NCBI GenBank assembly: GCA_003136675.1
Contig: PLFE01000168.1
Coordinates: 1-39,073 of the forward strand
Direction of reading: 5' to 3'
DNA: 39,073 nt
Origin: Bryobacterales bacterium
GTDB lineage: Bacteria; Acidobacteriota; Terriglobia; Bryobacterales; Bryobacteraceae
Shown: piece after piece, positions 1 through 8,504 of the stretch
How the letters are laid out: each line of letters opens with the position of its first letter
How positions within the stretch are numbered: the stretch's first letter is position 1
The notes under the pieces: generated by a model
The model's database searches: none
What the model saw: the letters and a program-made list of their open reading frames with translations, nothing else
Told to the model about the DNA's origin: nothing
Translations under genes and position numbers: made by a program

Positions 1-654
1 CCGGAAATCGAGACGCGCATCAGCCAGTATGAGATGGCCTATCGCATGCAGACCTCGGTGCCCGAACTTGCCGACCTGAGCAAGGAGCCGAAGTCGACCT
101 GGGATTTGTATGGGCCAGAGGCCAGGGAGCCGGGAACATTTCCGTATAATTGCCTGATGGCTCGCCGCCTGGCCGAACGCGGCGTGCGCTTTACGCAGGT
201 CTACAAGCGCGGATGGGATGTGCATGGCGATGTGACCGGCATGCTGCCCCTTCTGTGCGGTGAGACAGACCGCGCCTGCTATGCCCTGGTCACAGACCTC
301 AAGCAGCGCGGCCTGCTGGACGATACGCTGGTTGTCTGGGGCGGGGAATTCGGACGCACCCCGATGAGTGAAATCCGCAAACCGGAGGATGCCAATAACG
401 CAGGGCGCGATCATCATCCGGTGGCTTACAGTATGTGGATGGCTGGAGGCGGAATCAAGGGTGGCCGCGTTCTGGGAAAGACGGACGACCTATGTTTTAA
501 CATCGTTGAAGATCCGATCCATGTTCACGATCTTCAGGCGACTTTATTGAACCAGCTCGGCTTCGATCACAAACGGCTGACTTACCGCTATATGGGGCGG
601 GATTTCCGTTTGACGGATGTGGAAGGCAATGTAGTTCAGAAGCTGATCAGTTAG
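1..654 (+). CDS. DUF1501 family protein, C-terminal part (5' end outside window)
   Basis: The reading frame is open from base 1, so this is the C-terminal ~217 residues of a longer protein; the first in-frame ATG at 34 is internal. Residues around [14 protein letters not shown], the segment [14 protein letters not shown], the GRDHHP motif and the ending with [16 protein letters not shown] are typical of DUF1501 proteins, which have an alkaline phosphatase/sulfatase-like fold and are abundant in Acidobacteria and Planctomycetes. They are usually exported and encoded next to a DUF1549/DUF1553 cytochrome-like protein, which would lie upstream of this window. The substrate is unknown. The gene ends 9 bp before the convergent flippase-like gene. 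The family call is firm; no catalytic role is claimed. Confidence 0.9.
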   Translation, partial: PEIETRISQYEMAYRMQTSVPELADLSKEPKSTWDLYGPEAREPGTFPYNCLMARRLAERGVRFTQVYKRGWDVHGDVTGMLPLLCGETDRACYALVTDLKQRGLLDDTLVVWGGEFGRTPMSEIRKPEDANNAGRDHHPVAYSMWMAGGGIKGGRVLGKTDDLCFNIVEDPIHVHDLQATLLNQLGFDHKRLTYRYMGRDFRLTDVEGNVVQKLIS

Positions 655-663
655 TGGAACCGG

Positions 664-1704
664 TCAACTGACCTCGGTCTGGGGGATCTTCCGGGTGGCT
701 TCATGCTCGCGCCGTGCGTGATGCGCCTGTTTGTGAATCTCGCCAATGCTCATGCCGGTCAACATGACGGCAATGGCGCCCACTACCATCGGCGGGGCAG
801 TGATGAAGAAATATGCGATCAAGGCGAAACTCTTCGCGTTGAAAGGTTCCACCATCAATAAGTGCAAGCCGAATTCGCCCGCGCGTTGAAAGACGCCGAG
901 GTTTCCCGGCGCCGCCGGCACCAGGGTGACGAAGCGGATCACCAACAACACAAATGCGGAATCCTTCAAGCCGAAGTCGAAGTTGAAGGCCCTTGCGAAA
1001 CAGAACATCGCCAGGAATTGGCAAAGGAAGTAAAGGAAGGTGAGGGCGAAACCAATCCCGAGGGTACGCCAGTTGCCAAGTAAATGAATCTCCTCCAGTA
1101 GATGGATAAACTTGCAGGTCCACTTGCCGCCGGATACCACCCGGTGCGCGTGAGTCCTGTAGAACAACACGAGAAGGAACACGGCTGTCACCGATCCGAC
1201 GATGACGGCGAACACGAACATGCTGTCGCGAAGCTCCCAAGGCAGATTGGGGACGTCGAGCGAGGTCAGATAGAACAAGGAGACCATCGCGATTCCGTCC
1301 ATGATGCGTTCAATCGCGGCGGAAGTAAACGAGAGCGAGAGTGGTACACCGGCCCAGCGGGTCAGCAAGTAGGGGCGGATCAGTTCCCCAGCCTTCAACA
1401 GCAGAACGTCGTTGGCGAAGATTCCGATGAACGTCGCACGGGTGCATTGCAGCATGGAGGGCTGTTCCGCGGGACTGAGTATCACCAGCCAGCGCCACCC
1501 GTCGACAACATAAGTAACCAACTCGAATGCAACGCCGAGCAACACCCACGGCCAGATCAGATGCTCGACGTCACGGCCCAGTTCCCCGTAGTCGAACTTT
1601 CGGAACGCGAGAAAAAGGCTGACGATAGAGACCGCGAATCCGGCGGCGGGAAACAACCAATTCGGTACCTTCGGTCGTTTCGTTCGAACGGGCGAGTCGG
1701 ACAT
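664..1704 (-). CDS. Flippase-like integral membrane protein (LPG synthase TM-region / UPF0104 family)
   Basis: This 346-residue protein has about eight hydrophobic segments spread over its whole length and a basic, soluble N-terminus and C-terminus. The segment LVPAAPGNLGVFQRAGEFG matches the conserved PGxxGxFE-like loop of the family that includes the membrane part of MprF and AglD-like proteins. Members are thought to move or modify lipid-linked substrates in the inner membrane, but the soluble lysyl-transferase domain of MprF is absent, so lipid flipping or a glycolipid-related role is only a family-based guess. The ATG at 1704 gives a short charged tail before the first membrane helix. 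It lies 49 bp downstream of the PQQ dehydrogenase stop in the same direction, so the two may be co-transcribed. Confidence 0.8.
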   Translation of the reverse strand: MSDSPVRTKRPKVPNWLFPAAGFAVSIVSLFLAFRKFDYGELGRDVEHLIWPWVLLGVAFELVTYVVDGWRWLVILSPAEQPSMLQCTRATFIGIFANDVLLLKAGELIRPYLLTRWAGVPLSLSFTSAAIERIMDGIAMVSLFYLTSLDVPNLPWELRDSMFVFAVIVGSVTAVFLLVLFYRTHAHRVVSGGKWTCKFIHLLEEIHLLGNWRTLGIGFALTFLYFLCQFLAMFCFARAFNFDFGLKDSAFVLLVIRFVTLVPAAPGNLGVFQRAGEFGLHLLMVEPFNAKSFALIAYFFITAPPMVVGAIAVMLTGMSIGEIHKQAHHARREHEATRKIPQTEVS

Positions 1705-1753
1705 TCAAGGCGCTTATGCCACTCTGATTCTCGCACGCCCCTCAACGGGAAGG

Positions 1754-3337
1754 CTATTTCGTTGGCGCTGTGAACGCATAGAGCATATCTCCGGCGCCCA
1801 CCACCAGAAATTGTTTGCCGTCGCGCTCGTAGGTCATCGGTCCATTCGAGATCTGAGCGGCCAGCGTGGTGTGCCAGAGAATCTTTCCAGACGCAGGATC
1901 AAAGGCGATCAGGTTGTTTGAGGGATCGCCGGAGAAGAGTAATTTTCCGGCGGTGGTGAGCAAGCCTGAGACCGAACCGCCCGCGCCCGGAAACGTATGG
2001 CTCCAGCGAACCTTACCGGTCTGGTAGTCAATGGCTTTGAGCGACGATTGCGACCATACGCCGCTATCCCTTCCGCCGTAGCCTTCCGGCCGGTCGTCTG
2101 TATCGGTGAGATAGTAAATGCTGTAAGATTCAACGGCGCTCACATAGAACAATCCGTTTTCCGGATCGAAACTGGGCGGCGGCCAGTTAGTCGCCCCGCC
2201 CGAGGCGGGATTCACCAGTGTGCCATCGGTCTTAGGTTCCTTCGCGGGATTAGGAATCGGTTCGCCGCGCGCATCAATACCCTTCGACCAATTGAGGCTG
2301 ACGAACGGAGATGTGACAAGGTGCTTCCCATTGGTCCGATCGAGAAGGAAGAAATAGCCATTGCGGGCGGCTTGAGCGAGCAGTTTGCGCGGCTTACCCT
2401 CGAACTCCGCGTCAAAAATCACCGGCGTCTGAACGGAGTCCCAGTCGTGCGTGTCGTGCGGCGAGGGCTGGAACCACCAGACAAGCTTGCCGTTGTCCGG
2501 GTTCAGGGCGACGATGGAACAGGTCCAAAGATCGTCACCTTTGCGCCCCTGGCCGGCGTGCACGGGATTGGGGTTGCCGGTGCCCCAATAGATGAGGTTC
2601 AACTGCGGATCGTAAGTGCCGGGCATCCAGGTCATGCCGCCGCCGTGCGACATCGATTCCTTGTCGGGCCACGTTTCGGAACCAGGCTCGCCTGGGCTCG
2701 GTTCGCTGTTCCAGCGCCATTGCACGTTTCCCGTTTCGGGGTCGCGCGCTTCAAGGTAACCCGGAACATCCAGCGAATCTCCACCGACTCCAACTAATAC
2801 ATGGTTCCCGACCACCAGCGGAGCCGGCGTGGCGAAGTATTGCTGCTTCACATCCGCGATCTCGACGCTCCAGCGCAGCTTCCCCGTGTTCCTGTTGAGC
2901 GAGACAAGGTAATCGTCGGGGGTTTCAAAAAAGAGCCAATCGCCGTAGATACCGACGCCTCGATTTCCGATATGAATTCCGCCCTTGGTCTGCCATTTGA
3001 AATGCCAGAGCTCGCGGCCTGTGATGGCGTCCACCGCCCACGCATGATCCGGCACGGTGAAGTAAAGAACGCCATCCACTTCGAGAGGAGTAGATTTAAT
3101 TTGTCCGCCAAATGGGTTGCCGCCTCCACTATCGGCGTGATACACCCAAGCGAGGTGCAGATCGCGGATATTGGTCGAATTGATCTGCGATAAGCTGCTA
3201 AAGCGCTTCCCGGAATAGTCTCCGTTGTAGCTGGGCCAGGTGTCTACAGGCGGCTTCAGGAGCTTCGCCGGATCCAGACCGTCGCCCAGCAGCGCGGCTG
3301 CCACCACGACTAATCCAAGTGCCCGATAAGAGATCAT
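1754..3337 (-). CDS. PQQ-dependent dehydrogenase-like quinoprotein (exported)
   Basis: The 527 residues start with a short hydrophobic leader, suggesting export to the periplasm. They continue with repeated beta-propeller blades carrying tryptophan-docking motifs such as GRELWHFK, GKLRWSVE, GKLVWWFQ and GKVRWSHT. WPSYNGDYSGKRFSSLSQIN near the N-terminus and HDWDSVQTP in the middle are characteristic of the soluble alcohol/glucose dehydrogenase quinoprotein family. The family oxidises alcohols or sugars with PQQ and passes electrons to cytochrome c. No heme motif lies in this protein. The diheme cytochrome c gene overlaps it by 4 bp (ATGA), so translation is probably coupled and the cytochrome is the likely electron acceptor. 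The substrate cannot be read from the sequence, and no pqq biosynthesis genes are in the window. Confidence 0.88.
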   Translation of the reverse strand: MISYRALGLVVVAAALLGDGLDPAKLLKPPVDTWPSYNGDYSGKRFSSLSQINSTNIRDLHLAWVYHADSGGGNPFGGQIKSTPLEVDGVLYFTVPDHAWAVDAITGRELWHFKWQTKGGIHIGNRGVGIYGDWLFFETPDDYLVSLNRNTGKLRWSVEIADVKQQYFATPAPLVVGNHVLVGVGGDSLDVPGYLEARDPETGNVQWRWNSEPSPGEPGSETWPDKESMSHGGGMTWMPGTYDPQLNLIYWGTGNPNPVHAGQGRKGDDLWTCSIVALNPDNGKLVWWFQPSPHDTHDWDSVQTPVIFDAEFEGKPRKLLAQAARNGYFFLLDRTNGKHLVTSPFVSLNWSKGIDARGEPIPNPAKEPKTDGTLVNPASGGATNWPPPSFDPENGLFYVSAVESYSIYYLTDTDDRPEGYGGRDSGVWSQSSLKAIDYQTGKVRWSHTFPGAGGSVSGLLTTAGKLLFSGDPSNNLIAFDPASGKILWHTTLAAQISNGPMTYERDGKQFLVVGAGDMLYAFTAPTK

Positions 3338-4191
3338 TTCAGCGTCTCCAGATAAGCCAGGATGTTATGCATATCCGCGTCCGTATATTGTTTGAGTAAC
3401 TCTTCATGGCCTTTCAGTGGGTCATGAACTTCCACCCGAATCTGACTTTCCTCCGATAACGGCCAGGAATGGTACTCGCCATCGGAGTCGATAAGCGAAA
3501 CACTGAAGTCGTCGATCGTTTTCAATGCGCCCGAATAGGTCTTCCCACCCGGCACGGTCACGGTAACGGTGACTTGAGACCGGGGATCTACCGGTGCCGA
3601 AGGCATGCCTGGAAAAGTGTGCGTGACAGGGTAGAGGAATCGCGACTGCAAAGCGACAGGCTCATACTTCGCGGCAATGTGGGCCAGGTCGCCCTCAGAG
3701 GAGTGGCACGAGGCGCAGCGTTGCTGGAAGGTTGCCCGTCCGGTCCCCGCATCGCCGGTGTTCACATCCAGAATTTTATAGTTCATCCGGTTTACGGCGG
3801 ACTGCCCGCGCTCCAACAGGAATTGCGCAATGTCCTTGACCTGAGATTCGGTAAAGGCAAACTTGGGCATCCCTTTATCGGGCCGGCCGTTCAGGATCAC
3901 AGGACCAATCTGGGTGCCGCTGCCCTCGTCGTGAAGGACCAGAACGGATCGAACCAGGTCGGGACCGGAGTTGCCTCCGTTAGCGTTCGAGCCGTGGCAA
4001 AAACCGCAATTGGCCACGAACATCTTCTGGCCGCGATCCACTGCTTCGGGATTGGGCGTGGCATTGAGCCCGAAGAACATCCGCCCGATATCTACTCTGG
4101 GATGGGCCGCGGGTTCCTGCGCTCGCAACGAGCAGATGCAAGAGAAACCAGCAACGATGCCGTATGTCAACTTTGATCGAGGAAACCGCAT
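3334..4191 (-). CDS. Exported diheme cytochrome c with inserted beta domain
   Basis: I chose the ATG at 4191 because an AGGA Shine-Dalgarno-like motif lies 8 bp upstream and it starts a clean signal peptide (MRFPRSKLTYGIVAGFSC, cut near SLRAQE); an upstream TTG at 4209 is possible. The 285-residue protein has two heme c sites, CGFCH (62-66) and CASCH (159-163). A methionine in GMPKF (about 107) fits the distal ligand of the first heme. Between the second heme and the C-terminal helix (TDADMHNILAYLETLK) is a ~70-residue beta-rich insert with VTVTVTVPGGKTYSG and DDFSVSLIDSDGEY. It precedes the PQQ dehydrogenase with a 4-bp overlap, so it probably carries electrons from that enzyme to the respiratory chain. 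Confidence 0.88.
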   Translation of the reverse strand: MRFPRSKLTYGIVAGFSCICSLRAQEPAAHPRVDIGRMFFGLNATPNPEAVDRGQKMFVANCGFCHGSNANGGNSGPDLVRSVLVLHDEGSGTQIGPVILNGRPDKGMPKFAFTESQVKDIAQFLLERGQSAVNRMNYKILDVNTGDAGTGRATFQQRCASCHSSEGDLAHIAAKYEPVALQSRFLYPVTHTFPGMPSAPVDPRSQVTVTVTVPGGKTYSGALKTIDDFSVSLIDSDGEYHSWPLSEESQIRVEVHDPLKGHEELLKQYTDADMHNILAYLETLK

Positions 4192-4253
4192 GTGTGGATT
4201 CCTAAACAATATCGCAATCGAGAATCACCGCGCCCGTTGTCGATCTGGTGTTT

Positions 4254-4270
4254 AATGGTAGTTAACCATT
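4254..4270. promoter_or_regulatory. Palindrome in the divergent cytochrome c / sulfotransferase intergenic region
   Basis: Perfect 6-bp inverted arms AATGGT and ACCATT are separated by 5 bp (AGTTA), directly abutting the TTG start codon at 4271. The position between divergent genes fits an operator, but the arms are short and chance occurrence is possible. Confidence 0.3.
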
Positions 4271-5764
4271 TTGCAACACGCGAACCCGACGCACAGAGAT
4301 GTGGATACCAGTGCGCTGCGCATTCTGATTCTTAGCACCCCGAAGACGGGCAATACCTGGCTCGCCCGCCTGCTCAGTGCGATATACGATCTACCCCAGC
4401 AAGGTCTCCTTCACCCATTCGACCCGAAGCAGGCCGCGGCGTTGGGTGGTCGCTGGGTGTTATTCCACCACGTTCGTCCAACGCCCGAAATCCTCGATTG
4501 GATCGAAGAGATCAATCCTGTTCTGGTAACGGCGATTCGCCATCCCGCCGACATCCTGGTCTCGCTTTACCACCACGTTCGCAGGTTCCAAGCGGCAGAA
4601 ATCGAAGCAAGCGCTTTGAGAGCGATGCTGACCAGCCCCTACGAGCGATCTGAAATCTTAAGCGACGCGAGCGGCAGCTTTCAGGATGATTTGGAGTGTT
4701 CACTGAGTTGGATGCGAACCGGCAGGGTTCATACTGTCCGCTACGAAGACCTGTGGCGTGACGCGCATCGGGAACTGGCCAGGGTGACTTCGCTCATTTG
4801 CCCCGTGCCCGAACGAAACATTGATCTCGCGATTGAGCGTTGTGATTTCTCCCTTATGCGGCGCCTGGCTGGGAAGCATGGGGGATTCTTTCGCGAGGGA
4901 AAGGTCGGGGGCTGGCCGCAGGTTCTGCCTGAAGATGTTTGCGAGGGGTTATGCCGAGAACCCTACCAGGCGCTAATCGAAGAGCTCGGTTATTCGATGG
5001 ACCCGGCCGATCCCATCATCGCGGCGCCGCGCGTTCGCCGGGCGTCGCTGAATCCATTCAAGAAATCAGGAGAAGTGGCAGTGGAGGAAAGTGCCTTGGA
5101 GGAAAGCCCGGAGGAAGCCCGTTTTCAAAATGGTGTGCCCACGGCGGCTCTACTGGTGGATCTCTATTTGTATTTATGCCGCAAGTGCAACTGGGAGGGG
5201 GATCCGGCTGCTACCGGGCCGCGTTCTTTTTTCGAGTGGTTGAACCAGCCGTGTGAAGTTGGGGGGAACGGCAGCTATGGCCCAATTCTGATCACCAATG
5301 CCGCGTTCCAATTACATAGTTTGCGGCCGGACCTGAGACAAACATTCATCGATCTGCGGGGGCCCGCGCGCGCCGATTATGCGGATTGGTTTGTCCGTGC
5401 CGGCGCGCAGATCGTAGAACTGGACCCTCATTTCATCGAGCCCGTGCGGCGTAGCCTGGTGGAGTGGGCGGGAACCCGTTGGCAGGACGATTACGAGGAT
5501 TGGGCGTGGTGGCCGAAGCTTCCGAACTTCGCGATGCACCTCTATCATCAGTCTCAGGATCTGCAAGCGGCATTTCCCGATATCCTGTGCTTCGACCGGT
5601 GGAGCTTTCTCGAATGGATCATTGCCCACCAGGCGGAGGCCGACATCAATCCGGAGTTTGTGGAACCCGTTGCCAAATCCCTCAAGAGGCTTGCCAAACT
5701 GAGGAGCGTGGGGCGCTTTATACCGGGAGCCCGGGTGGGAAGCGCGGGGGCAGGCGGCAGCTAA
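4271..5764 (+). CDS. PAPS-dependent sulfotransferase with C-terminal repeat region
   Basis: Residues 1-250 carry the sulfotransferase signatures. The 5'-phosphosulfate loop is STPKTGNTW (22-30), the 3'-phosphate site RHPADILVSLYH (90-101), with VRYEDL (156-161) and a C-terminal GKVGGW loop (210-215). A histidine pair in the FHHVRP segment (66-67) could supply the base. The enzyme would move sulfate from PAPS to a hydroxyl or amine; the acceptor is unknown. Residues ~285-490 hold two related units (RPDLRQTFID...ADWFVRAG...LDPHFIEPVRRSL and LQAAFPDIL...SFLEWIIAHQ...INPEFVEPVAKSL). They resemble the RPDLQxAFPD..FLxWL segments seen in glycosyltransferase-type proteins. There is no ATG at the N-terminus: TTG 4271 or GTG 4301 (residue 11) must start it. 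It leads an operon with rhodanese and VIT genes. A PAPS-forming enzyme is encoded at 16118-17905. Confidence 0.85.
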   Translation: MQHANPTHRDVDTSALRILILSTPKTGNTWLARLLSAIYDLPQQGLLHPFDPKQAAALGGRWVLFHHVRPTPEILDWIEEINPVLVTAIRHPADILVSLYHHVRRFQAAEIEASALRAMLTSPYERSEILSDASGSFQDDLECSLSWMRTGRVHTVRYEDLWRDAHRELARVTSLICPVPERNIDLAIERCDFSLMRRLAGKHGGFFREGKVGGWPQVLPEDVCEGLCREPYQALIEELGYSMDPADPIIAAPRVRRASLNPFKKSGEVAVEESALEESPEEARFQNGVPTAALLVDLYLYLCRKCNWEGDPAATGPRSFFEWLNQPCEVGGNGSYGPILITNAAFQLHSLRPDLRQTFIDLRGPARADYADWFVRAGAQIVELDPHFIEPVRRSLVEWAGTRWQDDYEDWAWWPKLPNFAMHLYHQSQDLQAAFPDILCFDRWSFLEWIIAHQAEADINPEFVEPVAKSLKRLAKLRSVGRFIPGARVGSAGAGGS

Positions 5765-5766
5765 CT

Positions 5767-6213
5767 ATGATCACGCGGTTTGTTTGTGCCATTCTATTTC
5801 TCTCCGTCCTTCAGATAGGGCGCGGCAGTTCCGATCCGTGGACGCCGCAAGAGACCATTCAGCCCCAGAAACTGGCGAAGGCGCTCGCGGGCGGTCCGGA
5901 AGTCCTGATGGTGGGCCCGCGAATTCTCTTCAACGGGGCGCATATCGCAGGCGCAGTCTACGCAGGGCCCGCGGGGAAACCGGAAGGCCTGGAAACCCTT
6001 TCCAAAGCAGCGGCCTCCATCGCGAAGGACCGCCAAATTGTTCTTTATTGTGGCTGCTGCCCGATGGAGAGGTGCCCCAACATCCGTCCCGCTTTTCAGA
6101 AGTTGAAGGAACTGGGCTACCGTCGGGTGAAGGCTCTGATCCTTCCCACGAATCTGCACGACGATTGGATCGCCAAAGGCTATCCGGTGGAGAAAGGCGA
6201 CATTCCTCGCTAA
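5767..6213 (+). CDS. Exported rhodanese-like domain protein
   Basis: The 148-residue protein begins with a hydrophobic signal sequence (MITRFVCAILFLSVLQIG). A single rhodanese-like domain follows, with IVLYCGCCPMERCPN (91-105) forming the active-site loop. C95 is in the position of the catalytic cysteine, and three more cysteines (C97, C98, C103) crowd the loop, which is unusual and could mean metal or thiol chemistry rather than simple sulfur transfer. Rhodaneses carry sulfane sulfur on the active cysteine. The ATG lies 2 bp after the sulfotransferase stop, and the TAA overlaps the next ATG (TAATG), so the three genes are translated as one unit. I infer a periplasmic, sulfur- or metal-related role. 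Confidence 0.8.
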   Translation: MITRFVCAILFLSVLQIGRGSSDPWTPQETIQPQKLAKALAGGPEVLMVGPRILFNGAHIAGAVYAGPAGKPEGLETLSKAAASIAKDRQIVLYCGCCPMERCPNIRPAFQKLKELGYRRVKALILPTNLHDDWIAKGYPVEKGDIPR

Positions 6214-6908
6214 TGTCGGCAGGCCAGAGAGAGGCGCACCGCACCGAGAGAACCGGCTGGCTACGCGCAGCGGTGCTGGGCGCGAACGACGGTATCCTTT
6301 CCACCTCGAGCCTGGTGCTGGGTGTGGCGACGGCGCATGGGACACACGGGAACGTATTAATCGCGGGCTTCGCAGGATTGGTCGCCGGGGCGATGTCGAT
6401 GGCGGCTGGGGAGTACGTGTCGGTTCACTCACAGGCGGACACAGAAAAGGCCGATCTGGCTCTTGAGAGCGAGGAGATCAAGAACGACAATGCCGGCGAG
6501 CATCGGGAACTGGCGGCTATTTATGTCGCGCGGGGCCTTGATCCCGCGCTTGCCAAGCAGGTTGCCGAGCAGTTGATGGCGCATGATGCGCTGGGTGCGC
6601 ATGCGCGGGACGAATTGGGCATTTCGGAGACCGTCACCCCGCGTCCGATACAGGCTGCGCTGGCGTCGGCCGCCAGTTTCGGTGTCGGAGGAGCGGTGCC
6701 TTTGCTGGTGGCTGCGTTCGTGCCGGAACCGATCCTTGCCTACGTGGTGGCGGGAACGTCACTCGTGTTTCTTGCGCTCCTGGGAGGGTTGGCGGCAAGC
6801 GCGGGCGGCGCCGGCCTGTTGACGGGCGCGCTGCGGGTAACCTTCTGGGGTGCTCTGGCCATGGCGATCACGTCGGCCGCGGGGGCCATTTTCGGGGCAG
6901 TGGCCTGA
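6213..6908 (+). CDS. VIT1/CCC1-family Fe2+/Mn2+ transporter
   Basis: The 231-residue protein starts at ATG 6213, overlapping the rhodanese stop by one base. The VIT signatures are present: AVLGANDGILSTSSLVLGV in the first membrane helix (ANDG at 24-27) and AGAMSMAAGEYVSV in the second (about 58-71). Next comes a charged, glutamate-rich cytosolic segment (TEKADLALESEEIKNDNAGEH) and three C-terminal membrane helices. The family moves Fe2+ or Mn2+ out of the cytoplasm by metal/proton exchange, and the acidic linker binds metal in plant VIT1. Its operon with an exported rhodanese and a sulfotransferase is unusual. The gene converges on lpxI with a 12-bp gap. Confidence 0.9.
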   Translation: MSAGQREAHRTERTGWLRAAVLGANDGILSTSSLVLGVATAHGTHGNVLIAGFAGLVAGAMSMAAGEYVSVHSQADTEKADLALESEEIKNDNAGEHRELAAIYVARGLDPALAKQVAEQLMAHDALGAHARDELGISETVTPRPIQAALASAASFGVGGAVPLLVAAFVPEPILAYVVAGTSLVFLALLGGLAASAGGAGLLTGALRVTFWGALAMAITSAAGAIFGAVA

Positions 6909-6920
6909 GTATTTTGATTG

Positions 6921-7727
6921 CTACGACGAATGTGCGATGATCGCGAGCTTCGCGGCATTCGCCGCCCCCAGCATTTCGTCGCGATCTAACATCAGTGTTC
7001 GTTCAGCATCTACCGCGAGCGCGGTGGTATTCGTCTCGCGCATGGTGGCGATTGTGCCCGGTCCAATTACCGGAACATCGAAAAGGAGATGATGGCGCCG
7101 GGATGCGGATTTGACCAGAGTGATGGGTTTGCCTTCCACTAGTGAGGCGGCGCGGCGCAGCATGGAATCCGTGCCTTCCATGGCTTCTACAGCCACGCAG
7201 GCTCGATCTGAAATGGCCACGCTCTGCCCCAGATCCAGCGCCGCCAGCGCGTGCGCGATGCGCCTCCCGTATTGGATGTTCGCCTCTTCATCCTTATTGG
7301 GTTTCCGCCGGGTAAGTACTCCCTCCGGCGCCAGTAAGTGCTTCAGCAGGCGCGTGGAGTCTACTAACTCGATCCCTTCGTCATGCAGCACTCTGGTAAC
7401 CGCGCCGATCAAGGCGTCCGTGTTCTTGCGATCCAGAACGGCGAGTACTTTGACCAGACGCCAATCCGGCTGAATCGACGAGAAGATGCTGGCGTGCTTC
7501 ACCTGGCCGGCCATCATGATCTGAGTAACGCCCTCGCGATGGCAGATATCAATCAACTTACTCAGCGCGCCCAGCGAAATCCAATGGCATTTCGATGCGA
7601 GCGCTTCTACTTGCGCGGAAGCCTCCTCTTTGATCGCGATCACGATGACCTCATCCCCTGCCTGACGCGCGCTTTCGAGGGCGAGGATGGGAAAGCGGCC
7701 GTTGCCGGCGATGAGACCATACTTCAT
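6921..7727 (-). CDS. lpxI: UDP-2,3-diacylglucosamine pyrophosphatase LpxI
   Basis: The 268-residue protein matches the LpxI (formerly DUF1009) family in length and motifs. It begins YGLIAGNGRFPILALESARQ, has MAGQVKHASIF in the middle, and ends with the conserved FDVPVIGPGTIATM segment containing the aspartate needed for catalysis in the Caulobacter enzyme. LpxI hydrolyses UDP-2,3-diacylglucosamine to lipid X and UMP in lipid A synthesis, replacing LpxH. The start codon abuts the lpxA stop with no gap, so the genes form a translationally coupled operon fabZ-lpxA-lpxI. Its presence indicates an outer membrane with lipid A. Confidence 0.94.
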   Translation of the reverse strand: MKYGLIAGNGRFPILALESARQAGDEVIVIAIKEEASAQVEALASKCHWISLGALSKLIDICHREGVTQIMMAGQVKHASIFSSIQPDWRLVKVLAVLDRKNTDALIGAVTRVLHDEGIELVDSTRLLKHLLAPEGVLTRRKPNKDEEANIQYGRRIAHALAALDLGQSVAISDRACVAVEAMEGTDSMLRRAASLVEGKPITLVKSASRRHHLLFDVPVIGPGTIATMRETNTTALAVDAERTLMLDRDEMLGAANAAKLAIIAHSS

Positions 7728-8504
7728 CTATTTAATGAAGCCGCGCTGGGACGAGGCGATAAAGTCGAGCAATTCCCGGACTTCGGCGGTCTCCGGTACC
7801 TCCGCTTGAATGCGCGCCAAAGCCTGCGATGTGTTGAGACCGGCGCGGGTCAGCAGGCGAAAGGCAGTCTGCAGAGGTTCAATGGCCTCCGCGGCGAACC
7901 CGCGTCTCTCGAGACCCGTGCCGTTTGCGCCAAAAACCTTCGCTTCGCGCTCGGTGACGGTATTGGAAAAAGGAAGAACATCCCGCGTGATCACGCTATA
8001 GCCACCAACGATGGCGTGCCTTCCGATGCGGCAGAATTGATGGACGCCGCTGGACGCCCCCACCCAGGCCCAATCGCCCACCACGACATGACCACCCAGA
8101 GTAGCCGCGTTCGATAGCACGCAGTGATTCGATATGGTCACGTCATGCGCTACGTGGACATAGGCCATGAGCAAATTGTCGCTGCCGATGGTGGTGCGGA
8201 ATCCGCCGGCTTCAGTACCGCGATGAAGGGTGACAAACTCACGGATCGTGTTACGGTCGCCGATGTGGGTTTCAGCGCGCTCCCCTTTGTACTTGAGGTC
8301 CTGTCCGGCGACGCCCACCGTGGAGTAAGGATAGAAGAGATTGTCTTCGCCAATCCACGTCGGCCCTTCGCAGTAGACGTGCGCCATCAGCCGCGTGCGC
8401 GCCCCAATATGCACCTCCGCCCCGACGATGGAATAGGGGCCAACCTCCGCTTCGGGATGTACGCTCGCCGCGGCATCGACGAGTGCGGTCGAGTGAACGG
8501 GCAT
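7728..8504 (-). CDS. lpxA: UDP-N-acetylglucosamine acyltransferase LpxA
   Basis: The 258 residues form a left-handed beta-helix of hexapeptide repeats followed by a helical C-terminus, close to the usual LpxA length. H139 in NAATLGGHV aligns with the catalytic His125 of E. coli LpxA, and GVHQFCRIGRHAIVGG is the conserved region after it. LpxA moves a 3-hydroxyacyl chain from ACP to UDP-GlcNAc, the first step of lipid A synthesis. The start codon abuts the fabZ stop and its own stop abuts the lpxI start, an extremely compact arrangement. lpxD and lpxB are not in the window. Confidence 0.95.
   Translation of the reverse strand: MPVHSTALVDAAASVHPEAEVGPYSIVGAEVHIGARTRLMAHVYCEGPTWIGEDNLFYPYSTVGVAGQDLKYKGERAETHIGDRNTIREFVTLHRGTEAGGFRTTIGSDNLLMAYVHVAHDVTISNHCVLSNAATLGGHVVVGDWAWVGASSGVHQFCRIGRHAIVGGYSVITRDVLPFSNTVTEREAKVFGANGTGLERRGFAAEAIEPLQTAFRLLTRAGLNTSQALARIQAEVPETAEVRELLDFIASSQRGFIK

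Noticed and set aside
4254-4270. Palindrome as a strong operator
   Set aside because: Arms of only 6 bp; kept as a low-confidence site and not promoted to a finding.
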